A DNA stretch of 64,000 bases from an uncultured Alphaproteobacteria bacterium (GCA_944391505.1 CALXTV010000002.1:1-64000); one strand, 5' to 3'. Positions 18,705 to 28,493 are shown, counted from the stretch's first letter. Notes: generated by a model from the letters alone, not told the origin. Program-made: numbers and translations.

Positions 18705-19838
18705 TTACCCTTGAGAACTGACCTTTGCCATCACTCGCTCGATTTCTTTTTTGACCGCAGCTTCAACAATCTCCGGCAGGTGGGCGTTCAGCCATTCTTT
18801 TGTCTGACGCGTAATTTCCGCCGATGCAACTGCGGAAAAGTCAAAATCTTTGGAAAGATTTTTTTCAACAATGCCGGTTACAACATCACGGACAATCGCT
18901 TCTATCGTTAAGGAACCGTCGCCGAGTTCAATTTCGGACATTGTCTGCGCCGTCAATTTTTCCTTGATGCTCTCTTTATCGGCCGGCGCCTCTTTCTGCT
19001 TCTGCTGTTCGGCAAACATTTTGGCAAAATTGCTGATTATGCCGGCCGAAACATCTATCGGGTCTTCAGGTCCTTTTTCAGCTTCGGCAGCTTCCGGTTC
19101 ATCAGCCGTTTCAACAAAATCGGCATCAATGACTTCCGGCTCTTTGACGGCTTCGGCCACGGCATTGTCATAAACATTGTCCGTCGGTTCCACAAGCTCT
19201 TCTTCCGCCGGAACAACGGGCTGTTCCGCCTCGTCCGGCGCGGCATTGAGAATCGCGTTAAGCGTATCGTCGTCGACCAGATTGTCCAAAGAGAGGTCAT
19301 TGGCCGGAGCGGTAAAATTTTCCTGATGCGAGGCATCGTCTTCTTCGGAGAAAATCGGCTCGGCATTAACATCGACCGAAGTATCGTTAAAATTCAAATC
19401 CGGCAGTTCGCTGCTTTTTTCGATTTCGATATCTTCGGCGGCCGCAATTTCGGATAAATCGACGGGTTCTTCGTCAATGGCTTCCGAATGTTCGGCCTCG
19501 TCATTTCCGGAAACGGGTTCGACTGACAAGTCATCGAACTCATGTTCAAAATCAAGATCTAAAGGGTCGGCACCTTCCTCAGCCCCGGCCTTTGGCTGTG
19601 TATCCGCCGTTGAAATATTCGGTTCAACAATCATGGCCGGAGAAAGGGTCAGGACATCGTCGACAGCTTCGACAGGTGCAGGTTCCGGAGTTTCTGCATC
19701 CGTTGTTTGAGCCTTCTGCTCTTCTTTTTGAGCCGTCTTATGCTGCTCGGCATTGTCTTCCGTCAGAATGTCCTTAATGGAAGACAAAATGTCTTCCATT
19801 GACAGTTCTTCCTCTTTTCCCTCTGTATCTTCTGCCAT
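18705..19838 (-). CDS. PopZ-like polar organising protein (DUF2497)
   Basis: It has the PopZ plan. A short N-terminal helix ELSMEDILSSIKDILTED contacts client proteins. A long acidic Pro/Glu/Asp-rich disordered middle (about 40-290) follows. The C-terminal helical domain contains TKEWLNAHLPEIVEAAVKKE and ends IERVMAKV, where PopZ oligomerises. In Caulobacter PopZ forms a pole matrix that anchors ParB and centromeres. At about 377 residues it is longer than Caulobacter PopZ, mostly in the acidic linker. The start at 19838 has GGGA nine bases upstream. The valS neighbourhood supports the call. Confidence 0.82.
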   Translation of the reverse strand: MAEDTEGKEEELSMEDILSSIKDILTEDNAEQHKTAQKEEQKAQTTDAETPEPAPVEAVDDVLTLSPAMIVEPNISTADTQPKAGAEEGADPLDLDFEHEFDDLSVEPVSGNDEAEHSEAIDEEPVDLSEIAAAEDIEIEKSSELPDLNFNDTSVDVNAEPIFSEEDDASHQENFTAPANDLSLDNLVDDDTLNAILNAAPDEAEQPVVPAEEELVEPTDNVYDNAVAEAVKEPEVIDADFVETADEPEAAEAEKGPEDPIDVSAGIISNFAKMFAEQQKQKEAPADKESIKEKLTAQTMSEIELGDGSLTIEAIVRDVVTGIVEKNLSKDFDFSAVASAEITRQTKEWLNAHLPEIVEAAVKKEIERVMAKVSSQG

Positions 19839-19909
19839 TTTTACCATTCCCAAGCAATTTACCACAAACTGTTTGTTACGCTATCAGAAAATTTCCGATT
19901 AATCAACGG

Positions 19910-21283
19910 CTAATCAACAGATAATGACAACCATTTGTCCCGCGTTTCCTTATAAAACTTTTTCGGGTTGTAAATATCAACGCCTAGCTTGAGGTCTTCG
20001 GCTGTCAGCTTACCCATGGAGAGCAGCAACTGCATTGCAGCAACATAGTAGTCGCGGCGCGCCGTAACCTCGTTAACATTGGAATTGAGCAGTTCCTGAT
20101 AAGCATCCAAAACATCCAGAATCGTTCGGTTGCCGAGAGCTTCTTCTTTCTGGACACCGTCAAGCGCAATTTCGTTGGCCTTAACCTGATCCTGAATGGA
20201 CTTAATCTGTGCCTTGTTGGACATCATCAATTCCCAGGCGCTGGTCACGTCGGAAACGGCCTGGCGTTCGGCTTCAAGAACCTGTTCCTGAGCCTGCCAT
20301 TTCTGATATTTGCTCTGGCGGATTTTGGCACGGGTTTCGCCGGCGGTATAGAGCGGAATGTTCATATTGACACCCCACTGGAGTTCGTCGGTTTTGGTAT
20401 CACGGTTATATGCGCCATAAGCCGAACCGCTGCTGTCGCTTTTGCTGGTCGTGGCCGAACCATCCAAAGTTACCGACGGCAACAGTGCGCCTGTATTGGC
20501 AGCGACGTCGTAAACCCTGGAGTTCAGCAGCTCGCGGGCGTAGCGGATAGAATAGTTGTTGGCTTTGGTATATTCCAAGGCTTCCTGAAAACTTTTCGGC
20601 AAAAAGTCGCCGAGATTTTCCGGAGCTGACAAATCTTTCGGCGCTTCACCAATGACGCGGGCATAAACGGCCTTAGACGCCTGCAGCGTTCCCTCGGAAG
20701 CAATGCGGTCTGCCTTAGCTTGAGAATAGCGAGCCTGAGCCTGTGAAACGTCGGTACGGGTAACTTCGCCGACATTAAAACGTTCAACCGTTTCGTCCAA
20801 CCGTTTTTTCAAAAGTTTTTCATTGTTTTTCTGCAGGTTGACGATTGCCTCGTCCCGAACGACGTCCAGATAAGCCGTCGACGCGCTGAGAAAAACATTC
20901 TGTTCGGTATTGTAAAGATTGTTTTGTTCGGCGCGAACCATGCTGTCGGCGGATTTCACCGAATTGACGGTCGTAAAACCGCTGAACACAGGCTGGCTGA
21001 TAACGGCTCCGGCCGAAAGTGTCGAGCCTCCGGTTTGCGATGGGATATTGTTATTGTGAATATCAGAATCCGAATAACTTCCGGTCAAATAAATGTTTGG
21101 ACGGAAACCGGATTTGGCTATTGCGACATTTTCATCGACCGAACGCAGATATGCGCGCTGCGCCTGAAGCGTCGGATTGGTTTCATAAGCCGTACTCAAT
21201 GCCTCAAAGATCGTTTCGGCCTTTGCTGCACCGGTTGTCAAAGCCGTTGCAAACAATAAAGCCGACAAAAATGTTTTTTTCAT
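19910..21283 (-). CDS. tolC: TolC family outer-membrane efflux/secretion channel
   Basis: A 457-residue protein with a signal peptide (FLSALLFATALTTGAAKA) and two tandem outer-membrane-efflux repeats. These include ALSTAYETNPTLQAQRAYL, ISQPVFSG and the second-repeat VNMNIPLYTAGETRAKIRQS. TolC trimers form the outer-membrane duct for type I secretion and drug efflux. GAGGTG upstream supports the ATG at 21283. Partner pump genes are not in the window. It is followed after 71 bases by the popZ-like gene. Confidence 0.92.
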   Translation of the reverse strand: MKKTFLSALLFATALTTGAAKAETIFEALSTAYETNPTLQAQRAYLRSVDENVAIAKSGFRPNIYLTGSYSDSDIHNNNIPSQTGGSTLSAGAVISQPVFSGFTTVNSVKSADSMVRAEQNNLYNTEQNVFLSASTAYLDVVRDEAIVNLQKNNEKLLKKRLDETVERFNVGEVTRTDVSQAQARYSQAKADRIASEGTLQASKAVYARVIGEAPKDLSAPENLGDFLPKSFQEALEYTKANNYSIRYARELLNSRVYDVAANTGALLPSVTLDGSATTSKSDSSGSAYGAYNRDTKTDELQWGVNMNIPLYTAGETRAKIRQSKYQKWQAQEQVLEAERQAVSDVTSAWELMMSNKAQIKSIQDQVKANEIALDGVQKEEALGNRTILDVLDAYQELLNSNVNEVTARRDYYVAAMQLLLSMGKLTAEDLKLGVDIYNPKKFYKETRDKWLSLSVD

Positions 21284-21384
21284 TAAACTCACCTCGTAAA
21301 ACAGACTCAATTCATTGCGGAGTATATTAAATTATTGTTATTTTGCAATGACAAATCTTAAAAAACTGATAACTACCATGTATT

Positions 21385-21413
21385 TTTACAAGTGGAATGT
21401 TATATATTATTAA
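21385..21413 (+). promoter_or_regulatory. Possible glgP promoter
   Basis: TTTACA and TATTAA are 17 bases apart in an AT-rich gap about 85 bases before the glgP start. Confidence 0.3.
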
Positions 21414-21496
21414 CCATATTTCAAACAATTTGTCATAAGGTCGGGATAAAACGGTATGTTATAAGCATTTTAGGCTCAACTTGAAGGGGAAAAATT

Positions 21497-23968
21497 TTGA
21501 GTAAAAAAGAATCTGCAATCATCAATGAAATTGACAAAGCCAGACTTAAGCTGTCAATCGAACACTACATCAAATATTTCATCGGCAAGAGAACCAGCGA
21601 AATTAACAAAGACGAGGCGCTGAACGCCATTGCTCTGGCAGTGCGCGAATTTGCCATGGACAAGATGTATGAAACGATGGCGCGTTACAACAAAGTCAAT
21701 TCCAAAAGAATCTATTATCTTTCCATTGAGTACCTCATTGGCCGTTCACTTGAAAACAACCTGCACAATCTGGGGCTGTTCAATATTTTAAAAAGTATCA
21801 AAATCGACGGCATGCCCAACATTACGCTGCAGGAAATTTTTGACACCGAATATGATCCGGCATTGGGAAACGGCGGTCTGGGACGTCTGGCAGCCTGTTA
21901 TCTGGACTCGATGGCCTCGCTCGGCATCCCGGGGTTCGGCTACGGCATTAACTATCAGTTCGGCCTGTTCAAACAAAAATTTGAAAACGGCTATCAGATT
22001 GAACAAGCCGACAGCTGGCTCGGCGAAGATTCTCCGTGGCAGTTTTCACGCCCCGACCGGACGGTCGAAATTCCGATTTACGGCGAAGTTGAAAGCTTCA
22101 AAACGGCAACCGGCCAAGACAGTTTTATCTGGATGAACACGCAAAAATTCTACGGTGTTCCCTACGATTTTCCGATTGTCGGCTATGACGGAAAGTCGGT
22201 CAACTATCTGCGCCTGTTTTCGGCTAAAACCGACGACGAGCTGGACATTAATATTTTTAACGAGGGCGGCTATATGGAAGCGGTCAAGGAAAAAATCCAG
22301 ACCGAAACGATTTCCAAAGTGCTGTATCCGTCAGATGCCGTTGAATCCGGCAAAGCACTGCGTTTTGTTCAGCAATACTTCTTCGTTTCCTGCGCGATGC
22401 AGGACATTATCCGCCGCTTCCTTGAAAAAAGCAACGACTTTGCAAAAATGCCCGACTATGTCGTCTGCCAACTGAACGACACGCATCCGGCGCTGGCCAT
22501 TCCCGAGATGATGCGGCTGCTGATGGACGTTCATGGTCAGGAATGGGATACGGCCTGGGAGATTACCAACAAAATTTTTGCCTATACCAACCATACGCTG
22601 CTGCCGGAGGCTCTCGAAACCTGGCCGGCGCGCATTGTCGGCAAAATTCTGCCGCGCCATCTGCAAATTATTTATGAAATCAACCGCCGCTTTATGGATT
22701 ATGCACGCGAAAAATTCGGCAATGATTCTGAAAAGCTCGGCAAGGTTTCAATTGTCAGCGGCGAAGGCGACAACCAGATTATCCGCATGGCCAATCTGTC
22801 GATTGTCGGTTCGTTCTCGGTCAACGGCGTGGCCAAGCTGCATTCCGAACTGATTAAGACTTCGCTGGTTCCCGAATTTTACGAACTGTGGCCGGAAAAA
22901 TTTACCAACGTTACCAACGGCATTACGCCGAGACGCTGGCTGTTGCACGCCAACACGGCGCTTTCCGACCTCATTTCCAGCAAAATCGGCGAAGACTGGA
23001 TTACCAATCTGGATCTGCTGGAACAAATCGGCGATTATGTCAATGACAAAAAGTTTGTTCAGCAGTTTATAGATATTAAGAAGCAAAACAAAGCCAAGCT
23101 GGCACAAAAAATATTCAAAGCCTCGGGCATTATGGTAAATCCCGACAGCATGTTTATTGTTCACGCCAAGCGGATTCATGAATATAAACGTCAGCTAATG
23201 ACCATTTTGCAGGTTATCGGCGATTATCTGGCCATTATCAAAGACAATATCAGACCGACTGTGGCCAAGACCTACATTTTTGCAGGAAAAGCCGCGCCGT
23301 CTTATAATTTTGCCAAGCTTATCATTAAGCTGATTAACAACGTGGCCGACGTTATCAATCATGACCCGCGCGTCAACGACATGATTAAAGTCGTATTCCT
23401 CCCCGATTATAAGGTTTCGCTGGCTGAACTTCTGATTCCGGCGGCCGACGTCAGTATTCAAAGCTCGACGGCCGGTTTTGAGGCTTCGGGCACGGGCAAT
23501 ATGAAATTTGCCCTGAACGGCGCCCTGACCGTCGGCACTTACGACGGCGCCAATATTGAAATCCGCGAAGCCGTCGGCGCCGAAAACTTCTATCTGTTCG
23601 GGCTGCGTCAGGAGCAAATTCAGGAAATGCGCCGCAACAACTCTTACAATCCAAGGTCTTATTATGAAAACTCGGATTATCTGCGCCGCATTCTGAATGC
23701 CGTCAACTCTAATATGTTCTGCGAAAAGGACTATGTGCTGCTGTTTAAGGTCATTTATGAAGAGCTCCTTAACCGCGACTATTATTTTCTGCTCGCAGAT
23801 CTGGAGGCGTTTAACAAAGCGCTGCATGATGCCGAAAAGGACTACACCAGTCCGCAGAAATGGGCCAAGAAAGCGATTATCAACGTGGCTAAAATCGGCT
23901 ATTTTTCCAGTGACCGCGCAGTTATGGAATACGCCAAAAACATCTGGCACATCAAGCCCGTCGACTAA
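21497..23968 (+). CDS. glgP: Glycogen/starch phosphorylase
   Basis: Releases glucose-1-phosphate from alpha-1,4-glucans using pyridoxal phosphate. It has the family length (823 residues), the N-terminal YYLSIEYLIGRSLENNL, GNGGLGRLAACYLDS, the NDTHPALAIPE motif, and the cofactor-site EASGTGNMKFALNGALTVGT with the Schiff-base Lys. The start is TTG at 21497, set by AAGGGGA six bases upstream. No other glycogen genes are adjacent. Confidence 0.96.
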   Translation: MSKKESAIINEIDKARLKLSIEHYIKYFIGKRTSEINKDEALNAIALAVREFAMDKMYETMARYNKVNSKRIYYLSIEYLIGRSLENNLHNLGLFNILKSIKIDGMPNITLQEIFDTEYDPALGNGGLGRLAACYLDSMASLGIPGFGYGINYQFGLFKQKFENGYQIEQADSWLGEDSPWQFSRPDRTVEIPIYGEVESFKTATGQDSFIWMNTQKFYGVPYDFPIVGYDGKSVNYLRLFSAKTDDELDINIFNEGGYMEAVKEKIQTETISKVLYPSDAVESGKALRFVQQYFFVSCAMQDIIRRFLEKSNDFAKMPDYVVCQLNDTHPALAIPEMMRLLMDVHGQEWDTAWEITNKIFAYTNHTLLPEALETWPARIVGKILPRHLQIIYEINRRFMDYAREKFGNDSEKLGKVSIVSGEGDNQIIRMANLSIVGSFSVNGVAKLHSELIKTSLVPEFYELWPEKFTNVTNGITPRRWLLHANTALSDLISSKIGEDWITNLDLLEQIGDYVNDKKFVQQFIDIKKQNKAKLAQKIFKASGIMVNPDSMFIVHAKRIHEYKRQLMTILQVIGDYLAIIKDNIRPTVAKTYIFAGKAAPSYNFAKLIIKLINNVADVINHDPRVNDMIKVVFLPDYKVSLAELLIPAADVSIQSSTAGFEASGTGNMKFALNGALTVGTYDGANIEIREAVGAENFYLFGLRQEQIQEMRRNNSYNPRSYYENSDYLRRILNAVNSNMFCEKDYVLLFKVIYEELLNRDYYFLLADLEAFNKALHDAEKDYTSPQKWAKKAIINVAKIGYFSSDRAVMEYAKNIWHIKPVD

Positions 23969-23983
23969 ACCGGCGGCATATTA

Positions 23984-24015
23984 CGAAAAGCCCCTTCATT
24001 TGAAGGGGCTTTTCG
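23984..24015. terminator. Bidirectional terminator
   Basis: A long stem CGAAAAGCCCCTTCA/TGAAGGGGCTTTTCG with T-runs on both strands sits between glgP and the convergent 802-residue gene. Confidence 0.85.
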
Positions 24016-24016
24016 T

Positions 24017-26425
24017 TTAGCGTTCATTGCGTTCGTTGTCATCGTCGTACAGGCGCGGATCTTGTCGGCGCCCTTTTTTCTCCTTTTTGGGGTATTTCTG
24101 ACGAAGTTCGGTAAAGTCGTAGTCCGGGTCGCCCTGCGACGGCGTAAAGATACCCTTAACACCGAGGTCGTCTTTAAGTTCCTTATCAATATTGGAAATG
24201 TTTTCGCGGCTTTTTCGCTTAAAGTCGGAAATAATCGTGCTTTCCTTATCTCCGATAACATCACTGTTATAATCGTCGATGCTCTTTTTGAATTTTGCCT
24301 CAAGTTTGCTCTGCGCAATTTTTTCTTCGTGCGGCAGCATGGCCTTCATCAGGGCGCCGACTTCACGCGGGCTCATGTCGCGCAACGGTTTGTCCGGATT
24401 AAAAGCTTTTCCGCGCAGTTTTTCGTCGGCGGCCATGTGGCGCATGAAGTCGTTTTTGAACTGCTCCATGTCCCGAACACCCGTCTTTTGAGCCAATGCG
24501 GTCATGACCGCACCGAGGGGCGCATTCGGATTGTCCTTATACACGTCAAAAATATCTTTTACGGCACTGCTGGCGGCATAGATTTTGACAATGCCGTCTT
24601 TATGGTTTTCGCCGTTTTCTCTGACGACGTTTTCCAAAATGCCGCGCATACCGCCTCTTTTCTCATACATATCATGGAACGGCGCATATTCGTATTCGGC
24701 TCTCAGGCTGCTGATAATTGCGTTGTTATGATGTTCTTCCATATCCTGACCGTTTTTGGCACAGTCTTCCAGCGCACATTTCTCCATCCACTCGGCCAGT
24801 TTCAGCTTATATTCAATCAGTTCTTTCGGCTTTAATTTGCTTTCGGCCACTTCCAGCATTTTCTTAACCTTGTTGGCGTCCAGATTTTTCATCATGGGAA
24901 CTATGCCCTGTTTGGCGCAGGACAAGCGGAAAGTACCGAGATCCGATTCCGGCAGGCCGTTCGGGAAGTTAATATGCGTATTGCCGGCTTTTTTCAATAT
25001 GCCGACAAGGCCGTCCGCATAGTCGTCGGTAATCTTTTTGTTGTTCGGCATGGCATAACGGATATCAAGACGTTCGTTGCCGTTTTTGTCTTTGGTGACG
25101 CGGGAGTAGATTTTTAAGGCATATTTGACTTTCATGTAGCCTTCTTTATCAATCTTTCCGTCCAGTTCCGGATTGTTGAAATTTCCCTGATCGTAGATTG
25201 CCCAGCAATCCCAGCCTTTCGTGTTACCGCCAAACAAAGCACGCCCGAAATCGCCCAAACGGGAACCTTTATACGATTTAAAACCCGTCCAGCCGCGCTG
25301 TTTGTCCAGGCCGCCGGCACCAAAAACCCAGTCGTCAATGCTTTTGACAGCTTTGCCGTAATCGACGGTTTGCGCGGCAACAACCGTTTCATTGCCAAGG
25401 TTTGTGTTTTCGTTGCTGAGGTCATGATTGGCGGCACCGGCCGAGGGCATTTCCTCATGATTATTTTCCGGCAGCGGTCGAATCGGAGCATTTTCGGCGG
25501 CGGGATCTTCCTGTTCGTTGGCTCGAGCCGCTTCTTCGGCGGCCTTGTTAGCCTGCTCTGCCTCATTATACATAGCGGCGAGCTTTTCATCAATTCCGCC
25601 GGGGAGTTCTATATCTTTAATACCGCGGCGTTCCAGATAATCAACAATTTCACGCATTTTATCGACGGTCATCTGGTCGATGTGATCCTGCGTAAAATTA
25701 ATTTTTCCGTCACTGATAATAAATCCAGCGGGGAAGCGGGCGTCCTGCAAAACGACGGCCAGGCAGGGCTGGCCTTTCTGATTGGGCATAATCATGGTCT
25801 GCGGGTCGTTTTTGGCCTCGTCCCGCGTGCCCGAACGTTGTTTGACGTTATAAAGTTTTGCATATAAATCCGGATTGGCTTCAAGCAGTTTTTGCTGATC
25901 TTTCAACATTTTGGCCGAAGCGGTAAGCTTGTTGTTTTCCGCATTTGTTTTGGTTTCGGCCGTTTGGAGCTCTTTGTCGATTTTTTCTTCGGAACGTTCA
26001 ATCGTATCCATAACCTTGTTGACATAAGCGCCCTGGTTGGTGTCCAGCAGTTTTTTGTCCAGCACGGCCGCAAAACGTTCCTTAACCTGGGTCAAACGGC
26101 GGGAATATTCGGCATCATTCTTATCCGGATATTCGGCATCCAGCTCGGCCACGGCGCGTTCATAACGCTGTTGCATTTTGGTATAAAAAGTCTGGGGATC
26201 TTTGCCGAGGTCAGCCTTTTGTTCGGACAAATCTTTCTTTTCTTCCGCCCGGTCTTTTTTCAGGTCTTCGAGCTTTTGGCTGTTGCTGCCGGCATTGTTG
26301 CGCAGTTCCGTCATTTTTTCCGCATAGAGTCTGCGGATTTCGTCGGCGCTCAAGTCGCTGTCAAGAACCGTAAATTCCTTAAATTTCAGGTGTCTCAACG
26401 GTCTTTTTTCTTCTTCGTCTGCCAT
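24017..26425 (-). CDS. Large hypothetical cytoplasmic protein (802 aa)
   Basis: No signal peptide or membrane segment. Residues 30-200 are highly charged and coiled-coil-like (KKDRAEEKKDLSEQKADLGK). Residues ~235-280 and ~480-540 look like two related blocks: a helix followed by GIKDIELPGG in one and NTHINFPNGLP in the other, then a Ser/Cys-containing helix. This is distantly reminiscent of domains in large polyvalent or relaxase proteins, but I cannot establish it. A GW-rich middle (RGWTGFKSYKGSRLGDFGRA, TKGWDCWAIYD) and a very basic C-terminus (KKEKKGRRQ) are further marks. The ATG at 26425 has GAGGA five bases upstream. Function unknown. Confidence 0.75.
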   Translation of the reverse strand: MADEEEKRPLRHLKFKEFTVLDSDLSADEIRRLYAEKMTELRNNAGSNSQKLEDLKKDRAEEKKDLSEQKADLGKDPQTFYTKMQQRYERAVAELDAEYPDKNDAEYSRRLTQVKERFAAVLDKKLLDTNQGAYVNKVMDTIERSEEKIDKELQTAETKTNAENNKLTASAKMLKDQQKLLEANPDLYAKLYNVKQRSGTRDEAKNDPQTMIMPNQKGQPCLAVVLQDARFPAGFIISDGKINFTQDHIDQMTVDKMREIVDYLERRGIKDIELPGGIDEKLAAMYNEAEQANKAAEEAARANEQEDPAAENAPIRPLPENNHEEMPSAGAANHDLSNENTNLGNETVVAAQTVDYGKAVKSIDDWVFGAGGLDKQRGWTGFKSYKGSRLGDFGRALFGGNTKGWDCWAIYDQGNFNNPELDGKIDKEGYMKVKYALKIYSRVTKDKNGNERLDIRYAMPNNKKITDDYADGLVGILKKAGNTHINFPNGLPESDLGTFRLSCAKQGIVPMMKNLDANKVKKMLEVAESKLKPKELIEYKLKLAEWMEKCALEDCAKNGQDMEEHHNNAIISSLRAEYEYAPFHDMYEKRGGMRGILENVVRENGENHKDGIVKIYAASSAVKDIFDVYKDNPNAPLGAVMTALAQKTGVRDMEQFKNDFMRHMAADEKLRGKAFNPDKPLRDMSPREVGALMKAMLPHEEKIAQSKLEAKFKKSIDDYNSDVIGDKESTIISDFKRKSRENISNIDKELKDDLGVKGIFTPSQGDPDYDFTELRQKYPKKEKKGRRQDPRLYDDDNERNER

Positions 26426-26605
26426 AGCTGTCCTCAACCTTGTACTTATGTATTATGCCATTATTAATTATGGTAGCATATTTTTTCGAAAAATCAACTT
26501 TTTTTGTCAAAAATATTCTGTCATTCATATCTCAAAAAAACTTAATATCCCTGAAAAATAGCACAAAAAGCTTAAAAATATATGAATTGAGAGATTAAGG
26601 AAAAT

Positions 26606-26686
26606 ATGACAAAAACGCATAATTCGCCGCCTCATTTTTCGGCGAAGCCTTATTATGGGTTGAAATCCGTTCTAAAACAGGTATAA
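26606..26686 (+). CDS. Possible 26-residue micro-protein
   Basis: AAGG lies five bases before an ATG that opens a 26-codon frame (MTKTHNSPPHFSAKPYYGLK...) ending in TAA inside the -10 box of the next promoter. It has good spacing but no known family; it may be coincidental. Confidence 0.25.
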   Translation: MTKTHNSPPHFSAKPYYGLKSVLKQV

Positions 26687-26687
26687 T
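26660..26687 (+). promoter_or_regulatory. Promoter of the secreted protein at 26726
   Basis: TTGAAA and a perfect TATAAT are 16 bases apart, about 40 bases before the start codon. Confidence 0.65.
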
Positions 26688-26725
26688 GATGAAAATGAGT
26701 TTTGTTTTATCTTTTCGGGGATGTT

Positions 26726-27268
26726 ATGTTTTATCATCGTTTTTTGTTTGCTTCTGCTCTGGTTTCCGCAGTTTTGTCTGCTTTTTCGCAACAGGTATGG
26801 GCGGCCGAGACAAATTTTGTTGACATGAGCCGCGCATACAAGACGGCGTTTGTATGTTTTTTGGGCGACGGTGACTGTGAACGCAAACTTGATTTTGGTT
26901 TTCTGGATGAAGAGCCCGAACCGGTGCCGCCTTCAGAACCCGTTGATCCCGGGCAGGAATGCGTGGACGAGGGTTATACCAATGCTCCCTGTATTGCCGG
27001 CTATGTTCCCGATGAATATTGTCCGTATGACAGCTCTTATTATACCTGCGACAAAGAACCCTGCGCCGGTTATGATTATACTTATGCGGAAGCGACGGCA
27101 CAGGGATATGTGCCCGACGGCAGTTGTCAGGACGGTTCGACGAAAAAATACAAACGTATTGAAAACCCCTGCGTCGGCTATTCTGTCTGCGCATGCGGCG
27201 GCGAACCCAGCGCGGCAAGATGCTATACGGGTGCCACGTTGAAATTCAGCCAGTGCAAGCCCTGCTGA
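26726..27268 (+). CDS. Secreted Cys-rich protein
   Basis: A 180-residue exported protein. The start at 26726 is set by GGGGA; a signal peptide (FLFASALVSAVLSAFSQQVWA) follows. The mature N-terminus carries YKTAFVCFLGDGDC, nearly the same as in the large Cys-rich gene at 6894, then a Pro/Glu linker. The rest is Cys-rich (ECVDEGYTNAPC, EYCPYDSSYYTC, DGSCQDGSTKKYK), also matching modules of the larger protein. Function unknown; a member of a local surface-protein family. Confidence 0.75.
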   Translation: MFYHRFLFASALVSAVLSAFSQQVWAAETNFVDMSRAYKTAFVCFLGDGDCERKLDFGFLDEEPEPVPPSEPVDPGQECVDEGYTNAPCIAGYVPDEYCPYDSSYYTCDKEPCAGYDYTYAEATAQGYVPDGSCQDGSTKKYKRIENPCVGYSVCACGGEPSAARCYTGATLKFSQCKPC

Positions 27269-27317
27269 TTCCGGTTTTGCGGGGCCGTGCGGCTGTTGTT
27301 CGGCACAATTAATTTAA

Positions 27318-27346
27318 TTGACTTTGGCCGTAAGATAGCATATTCT
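27318..27346 (+). promoter_or_regulatory. Promoter of the gene at 27418
   Basis: TTGACT and TATTCT are 17 bases apart, 72 bases before the start codon. Confidence 0.55.
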
Positions 27347-27417
27347 GAAAATAATAGGTGTTTGTGGTCTGAAGGCAGCGGCAAAGCTGTCTGATAAACA
27401 AGTTTTGGAGAAAGACC

Positions 27418-28203
27418 ATGAAACACCAGCTTCTTTTGTTTTCCGCTTTTGTTCCGTTTTTTTATGCCGCTCCGGTTATGGCCGCTACCTGCACGCCGAC
27501 GCCTGAGTGTGCGGCACAGGGCTATAAATATTCGGAAGAGGAATGTCCGCACGGCGCATTAAAATGCCCAAACGGGGACGGTTATTACTGTGCAACGCCG
27601 CGACCGAAATGCAACATCGGCGATATTTTCTATACGGACAACACCTGTGTTGCCGTCACCAACCATAACAGCAGCAAAACGGTGCTGGGTATTGTGGTTT
27701 ATGTCAATGCCGACGGTGTCGGCGGCCAGATTATGGCACCGTGGTGGCTTGATAAAAACGGCAACCGAAGCAGTTCCGGTGTCGGTATGTATTGGTCTAC
27801 GGAATATACAGATGTTCTTGAGCTTCCGAATATAATAAGCGAGACATTGGCAGAAGCTGATTTTGACAGTTGCGAAAATACGGACAAGATTGTCGCGGCG
27901 GGAAATGCCAGCACTTATCCGGCGGCCTGGGCAACCAGGAAATATGCCCCGACCACTGAAACAGCCGGTAAATGGTGTCTGCCGGCAGCCGGTATTTTAA
28001 GAAATATTCAGAAAAACTGGAGTGCGATTGGCACAGCAGTGAACAAGGTTGGCGGCGCATCGAATCTTAACAACCATTGGGTGTGGTCTTCCTCGGAGTA
28101 CTCAAACCGCAACGCGTGGAATGCGGACCTTGATCACAGCATTTTGTACAACTACAATAAGGACACCAATTACTATTACGTTGTGCCTGTGCTCGCTTTT
28201 TAG
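27418..28203 (+). CDS. Secreted DUF1566-like protein
   Basis: A 261-residue protein with a signal peptide (LLLFSAFVPFFYAAPVMAA). A short Cys-rich segment follows (CTPTPECAAQGYKYSEEECP), then a DUF1566-like module with CNIGDIFYTDNTCV, GIVVYVNADG, GKWCLPAAGILRNI and a terminal WVWSSSEYSNRNAW. The IGD...Y opening and WSSSEY end match the modules of the gene at the left window edge. GGAG lies upstream of the ATG. The module is common in secreted or cell-surface proteins of gut bacteria; ligand and role are unknown. Confidence 0.75.
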   Translation: MKHQLLLFSAFVPFFYAAPVMAATCTPTPECAAQGYKYSEEECPHGALKCPNGDGYYCATPRPKCNIGDIFYTDNTCVAVTNHNSSKTVLGIVVYVNADGVGGQIMAPWWLDKNGNRSSSGVGMYWSTEYTDVLELPNIISETLAEADFDSCENTDKIVAAGNASTYPAAWATRKYAPTTETAGKWCLPAAGILRNIQKNWSAIGTAVNKVGGASNLNNHWVWSSSEYSNRNAWNADLDHSILYNYNKDTNYYYVVPVLAF

Positions 28204-28260
28204 AGGGGCTTGGTACGACTTTCTGTTGTTGGTGGTTTTTCTTTGTCATTGACGGACTTG

Positions 28261-28395
28261 ACAAGGGGACACCCTTGAGCGTTCACCGGCTGTTGTACGA
28301 ACCTTTGTTGAAGCGCGTTGCTTTCTACGTGCATATCGTGAGGCTGTGCCTTGTGTCTGTGGATGTCCGGGACAAGCCCGAACATGACGGTAAAG
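28261..28395. repeat. Dispersed repeat, copy near secA
   Basis: This noncoding stretch shares blocks with 53029-53345. They are a CTTGACAAGGGGAC-ACCCTTGAGCG block, a core of about 59 bases (28299-28357) opening CTTTGTTGAAGCGCGTTGCT, and a trailing TCCGGGACAAGCCCGAACAT. Sequence differences are mostly single substitutions. Confidence 0.8.
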
Positions 28396-28457
28396 AAAAA
28401 AGAGGCCGAACATGACAGAGGGGAGAGGCTGCTCCCCACGCTGCGTCAAATATCCAT

Positions 28458-28489
28458 AAAAAAACCTCCTTAAAAGAGGAGGTTTTTTT
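28458..28489 (-). terminator. secA terminator
   Basis: AAAAACCTCCT/AGGAGGTTTTT stem with a 6-base loop and long A- and T-runs sits just beyond the secA stop. Confidence 0.85.
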
Positions 28490-28493
28490 CTAC

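Noticed and set aside
23195-23950. 251-codon minus-strand frame inside glgP
   Set aside because: Antisense of a conserved enzyme; no ribosome site or family.
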